From positions 1-7,884 of the forward strand of contig DXUR01000103.1 in NCBI GenBank assembly GCA_019417795.1: 7,884 bases of DNA. Direction: 5' to 3'. Positions 6,090 through 7,884 of this stretch are shown one piece after another (positions within the stretch are counted from its first letter, which is position 1; each line of letters starts with the position of its first letter). The position numbers were made by a program, and so were the translations under genes. The DNA comes from Clostridiales bacterium. GTDB lineage: Bacteria > Bacillota_A > Clostridia > Oscillospirales > Oscillospiraceae. Below the pieces are notes generated by a model. It worked only from the letters and a program-made list of their open reading frames with translations, was not told the origin of the DNA and ran no database searches.

Positions 6090-6118
6090 ATCATAGCATA
6101 TTCATACAGGAATTGCAA
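6090..6118 (-). promoter_or_regulatory. promoter of the LacI-family regulator
   Basis: Minus strand: -35 TTGCAA (6113-6118), 17-base spacer, -10 TATGAT (6090-6095) preceded by TGC, an extended -10. Predicted start is near 6083, about 50 bases before the ATG. This is the best sigma-A-type promoter in the window. Confidence 0.65.
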
Positions 6119-6493
6119 TCCGAATGATCCTTTGATCTTCAATGAATTCTGAACTCAAATAAAGACTTTTTTGATATTGATACCCAGTAGTGCTTAACCA
6201 TCTGTTTGCAGGATGATGAAAGCAAGAAAAATGCCTGCCTTTTCATAAGCCCGGCAGAATGAATGCAGCATAATGAAAATCGTTTTTATAGAAAATTGTG
6301 TGGAACATTCTGCCAATTTCATCATTTATAAAGGAGATGGAGACTTATCCCTGCAAGTCATCATTGGTTTGTGTAAACACAAAGAAGCGGCGGCTCTGAA
6401 AATTGAGCCGCCGCTTCAAAATGGGCGCGCGGATATGTCTGCTATACGACGGCTTTTTTCTTTTGCCGTCGTCCGGTAGATCATTCCATATTT
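6119..6493. other. AT-rich intergenic stretch without a convincing gene
   Basis: Between the regulator promoter and a possible gene remnant I find no supported gene. A frame at 6273-6479 lacks a ribosome binding site and crosses the 6384-6417 hairpin. The main structure is the pair of adjacent palindromes at 6368-6417; a weaker CTGCC/GGCAG stem lies near 6235-6257. Confidence 0.5.
6368..6417 (-). terminator. 13-bp hairpin with adjoining 16-base palindrome
   Basis: GAAGCGGCGGCTC (6384-6396) and GAGCCGCCGCTTC (6405-6417) form a perfect 13-bp stem with an 8-base loop. On the minus strand the stem is followed by TTTGTGTTTAC, an interrupted T-tract, so it could terminate leftward transcription before the regulator promoter. 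That tract belongs to a second palindrome, TTTGTGT-AA-ACACAAA (6368-6383), which abuts the first with no gap. Confidence 0.5.
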
Positions 6494-6571
6494 ATGAAAC
6501 TTGGTGCTTGGCAAATACACGGCGAGAAATACCTGCACCAACTCCCCACGATGAAGCCGATTGAGCAGTAA
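6494..6571 (+). pseudogene. possible 3' remnant of a gene
   Basis: The 25 residues ending in GEKYLHQLPTMKPIEQ before a TAA look like a real protein C-terminus, but there is no ribosome binding site upstream of the ATG and the preceding codons (a run of Phe, Cys, Arg) do not look coding. The simplest reading is the tail of a gene whose 5' part has been lost, perhaps when the neighbouring DNA was acquired. I do not recognise the family. Confidence 0.25.
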
Positions 6572-6593
6572 ATTCCGCGTTTGCGCAGCAATG

Positions 6594-6660
6594 AAAGCCC
6601 CAGTGGGGCTTTTAAGCGACCGAACGGTCTTGCGTAAGCAAGATGGAGGGGCCTCGCCTC
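6594..6660 (+). ncRNA. chain of small hairpins, candidate structured RNA
   Basis: Consecutive perfect stems on the plus strand: AAAGCCCC-AGT-GGGGCTTT (6594-6612); GACC-GAAC-GGTC (6618-6629); CTTGC-GTAA-GCAAG (6629-6642), which closes a GNRA-type tetraloop; and a weaker GAGG/CCTC stem (6646-6660). They end about 155 bases before the small hypothetical gene. Such density of exact stems is unlikely by chance. It could be a leader RNA, an element-borne structured RNA or an origin-of-transfer-like region; no known class is recognised. Confidence 0.35.
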
Positions 6661-6815
6661 GACAAGTTCCGGTTTGGCAGTAGAAACGGCTGTGTGGTAG
6701 GCGGGTGTGGACCTATAAAGGGCTGCATCAGAAAGTGGATTTATGGATTTGCAAACGGGCAGCCGGAACTTTCCACCGCAGAAGAAGTAAATGTGAAAAA
6801 CATGGAGGTTTTCTT

Positions 6816-7067
6816 ATGAACAAACTGCTTTCCTGCCACTATAACATGGACACCAACCGGGTGGAAGCCCGGTTCGAGGATGGCACCATCCTTGCCCTCG
6901 ACTGCATTGCCGTCGAGGACGAGTACGGCAACACCCCGGCACAGCGGGCAGAACTGGACTGGCTGCTGTACAATAAGCCGTTGGAGTATGCGCAGCTTGT
7001 GTTGGGTGGGGAAATCGAGCATTATCTCTCCCTCAGCTGTGACCACGGCAGGCTGGAAGAACAATGA
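6816..7067 (+). CDS. small conserved hypothetical protein (probably DUF6061 family)
   Basis: An 83-residue acidic protein of unknown function. The start is firm: GGAGG (6804-6808) lies 7 bases before the ATG; a longer in-frame version beginning at 6705 would read through the leader and lacks such a site. The sequence begins MNKLLSCHYNMDTNRVEARF, continues with DGTILALDCIAVEDEYGNT (about 22-40) and a C-terminal half with LDWLLYNKPLEYAQLVLGGE. This pattern resembles a small family widespread in gut Clostridia that I believe is listed as DUF6061, often near mobile-element genes; that naming is from memory. No membrane segment or signal peptide. It is convergent with the GH32 gene and preceded by a hairpin-rich leader. 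Function cannot be inferred. Confidence 0.75.
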   Translation: MNKLLSCHYNMDTNRVEARFEDGTILALDCIAVEDEYGNTPAQRAELDWLLYNKPLEYAQLVLGGEIEHYLSLSCDHGRLEEQ

Positions 7068-7077
7068 CATAACAAAC

Positions 7078-7116
7078 ACAGCCCCGTTCTGGTGAAGGAA
7101 TCCAGAACGGGGCTGT
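7078..7116. terminator. shared terminator between convergent genes
   Basis: CAGCCCCGTTCTGG (7079-7092) is the exact complement of 7102-7115, and A7078/T7116 extend it to 15 pairs around a 9-base loop. On the minus strand it is followed by GTTTGTTATG, T-rich, fitting termination of the GH32 gene 34 bases after its stop; on the plus strand TATTC follows, so termination of the small gene (stop at 7067) is probably weaker. Confidence 0.7.
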
Positions 7117-7149
7117 ATTCAATGAAGGAGAAATGAAGGGAATATCAGA

Positions 7150-7884
7150 TTACAGGTCCAGTTCAAACTGCTCCACCGTAACAGTTGCTTTGCCATCGGC
7201 AGCAAAGGTGATGCCATCGGCAGACTGGGGGGTGTAGATCCATGCGGTCATGGTCTGCTCACCGTCATTGACGAAAACTTCGATGCTGTTCTTATCCAGC
7301 AGGATGCGGAGCTTGAGCGCACCGTTCTGGCTGCGGACCTTGCAGCTGCGGCTGTGAACGATGTCTGCACGGGAACCGGCATGGCTGCGGTCCAGCGTCA
7401 GCTCGGAGGTGTAGGGGTCGTAGGTCAGGCTGGTGTGATGGTCTGCATCGGCGGCGAGCTTCAGGGTAAAGGAGCGGTATTCGCCGGGCTGCACCCTGAC
7501 GGCCAGGTCGGCCACACGGCCCTTGATGCCCTCCAGCGTTGTTTCGCTTTGCACCGTCACGTTTTCGTGCAGGGTGCGCTTACCGTGGACGGCATCCAGC
7601 TCCCGCACCGGGGTCTGAAGAATGCGTCCGTCCTTGATGTGCAGCTCGCGCGGGCAGATGGTCTGTCCGAACCACTTGCAGCCCTGAGGCTTATCCTCGG
7701 TGTCCGACCAGGTCTGCAGCCATGCGGTCATGAGCCGGCGGCCATCCGGGGCAAGGGTGGTCTGGGTGGCGTAGAAGTCGATGCCGCCGTCCATCAGCTG
7801 CACGTTTTCCTTGGTGAAGGTGTGGGTCACTTCGTCGTAGCTGCCGATGAAGGCAATCACGTTGTGACCGTTGTGGAACTCGCC
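7150..7884 (-). CDS. GH32 fructosidase (sucrose or sucrose-6-phosphate hydrolase), 3' part
   Basis: The C-terminal 244 residues of a GH32 enzyme; the reading frame is open to the right edge, where GEFHNGHNVIAF is the first visible sequence, so the N-terminal half with the catalytic WMND and RDP motifs lies outside. Visible are the end of the five-bladed propeller with DGGIDFYATQTT (about 33-44) and GRRLMTAWLQTW, and the beta-sandwich domain ending with IEVFVNDGEQTMTAWIY, typical of invertases. The likely reaction is hydrolysis of sucrose, its 6-phosphate or fructo-oligosaccharides; which one cannot be decided from this part. A GTG at 7858-7860 is internal, not a start. It has its own terminator and is separated from the glucosidase operon by more than 1 kb. 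Confidence 0.93.
   Translation of the reverse strand, partial: GEFHNGHNVIAFIGSYDEVTHTFTKENVQLMDGGIDFYATQTTLAPDGRRLMTAWLQTWSDTEDKPQGCKWFGQTICPRELHIKDGRILQTPVRELDAVHGKRTLHENVTVQSETTLEGIKGRVADLAVRVQPGEYRSFTLKLAADADHHTSLTYDPYTSELTLDRSHAGSRADIVHSRSCKVRSQNGALKLRILLDKNSIEVFVNDGEQTMTAWIYTPQSADGITFAADGKATVTVEQFELDL

Noticed and set aside
6273..6479. 68-codon plus-strand frame in the intergenic region
   Set aside because: No ribosome binding site, runs through the 13-bp hairpin, and composition is not protein-like.
6705..6815. N-terminal extension of the small hypothetical protein
   Set aside because: The internal ATG at 6816 has GGAGG at ideal spacing; the upstream part reads as non-conserved Arg/Cys/Gly-rich sequence.
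7150..7860. Complete GH32 gene starting at the GTG at 7858-7860
   Set aside because: The frame stays open to the window edge with conserved sequence upstream, and the catalytic N-terminal half is missing, so the gene is cut by the window.

Overview
The window looks like the chromosome of a GC-moderate gut Clostridium relative of the Faecalibacterium/Ruminococcaceae type. This is inferred from the close resemblance of its GH31 enzyme to the Ruminococcus obeum enzyme as I remember it, from strong AGGAGG-type ribosome binding sites, from a Firmicutes-type small hypothetical protein, and from G/C-ending codon use. No rRNA, tRNA, CRISPR array or recognisable transposase is visible.

Layout. Bases 1-353 hold a weak short reading frame with a good ribosome binding site, a very long perfect-stem hairpin, an intrinsic-type terminator and a 39-base palindrome, but no gene I can name. 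Bases 354-6034 carry four genes on the minus strand, in transcription order: a LacI-family regulator, a GH31 alpha-glucosidase, a GH13 oligo-1,6-glucosidase-like enzyme and a DUF624 (YesL-like) membrane protein. The last three are tightly packed (gaps of 12 and 15 bases, each with its own ribosome binding site) and form an operon. A 311-base gap with a promoter, possible operators and a large imperfect palindrome separates the regulator from the enzymes. Bases 6035-6815 are mostly non-coding and hold the regulator promoter, hairpins and a possible gene remnant. Bases 6816-7067 (plus strand) encode a small conserved hypothetical protein. Bases 7150-7884 (minus strand) are the 3' part of a GH32 fructosidase that runs off the right edge. 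A long hairpin separates these last two convergent genes.

How the genes fit together. Neither glucosidase shows a signal peptide, so both should act in the cytoplasm on imported alpha-glucosides. Their active-site residues suggest a division of labour: Val200 after the GH13 nucleophile is the residue associated with alpha-1,6 activity, while the GH31 enzyme carries Tyr170 where the R. obeum isomaltose-preferring enzyme has a specificity-determining Trp. The pair may thus split alpha-1,6 and alpha-1,4 oligosaccharides under local LacI-type control. No sugar transporter is in the window, although DUF624 proteins commonly sit beside ABC sugar importers. I see no wholly novel system. The most unusual items are the 93-base palindrome containing the operon promoter, the natural Tyr in the GH31 specificity position, and the chain of hairpins upstream of the small hypothetical gene.
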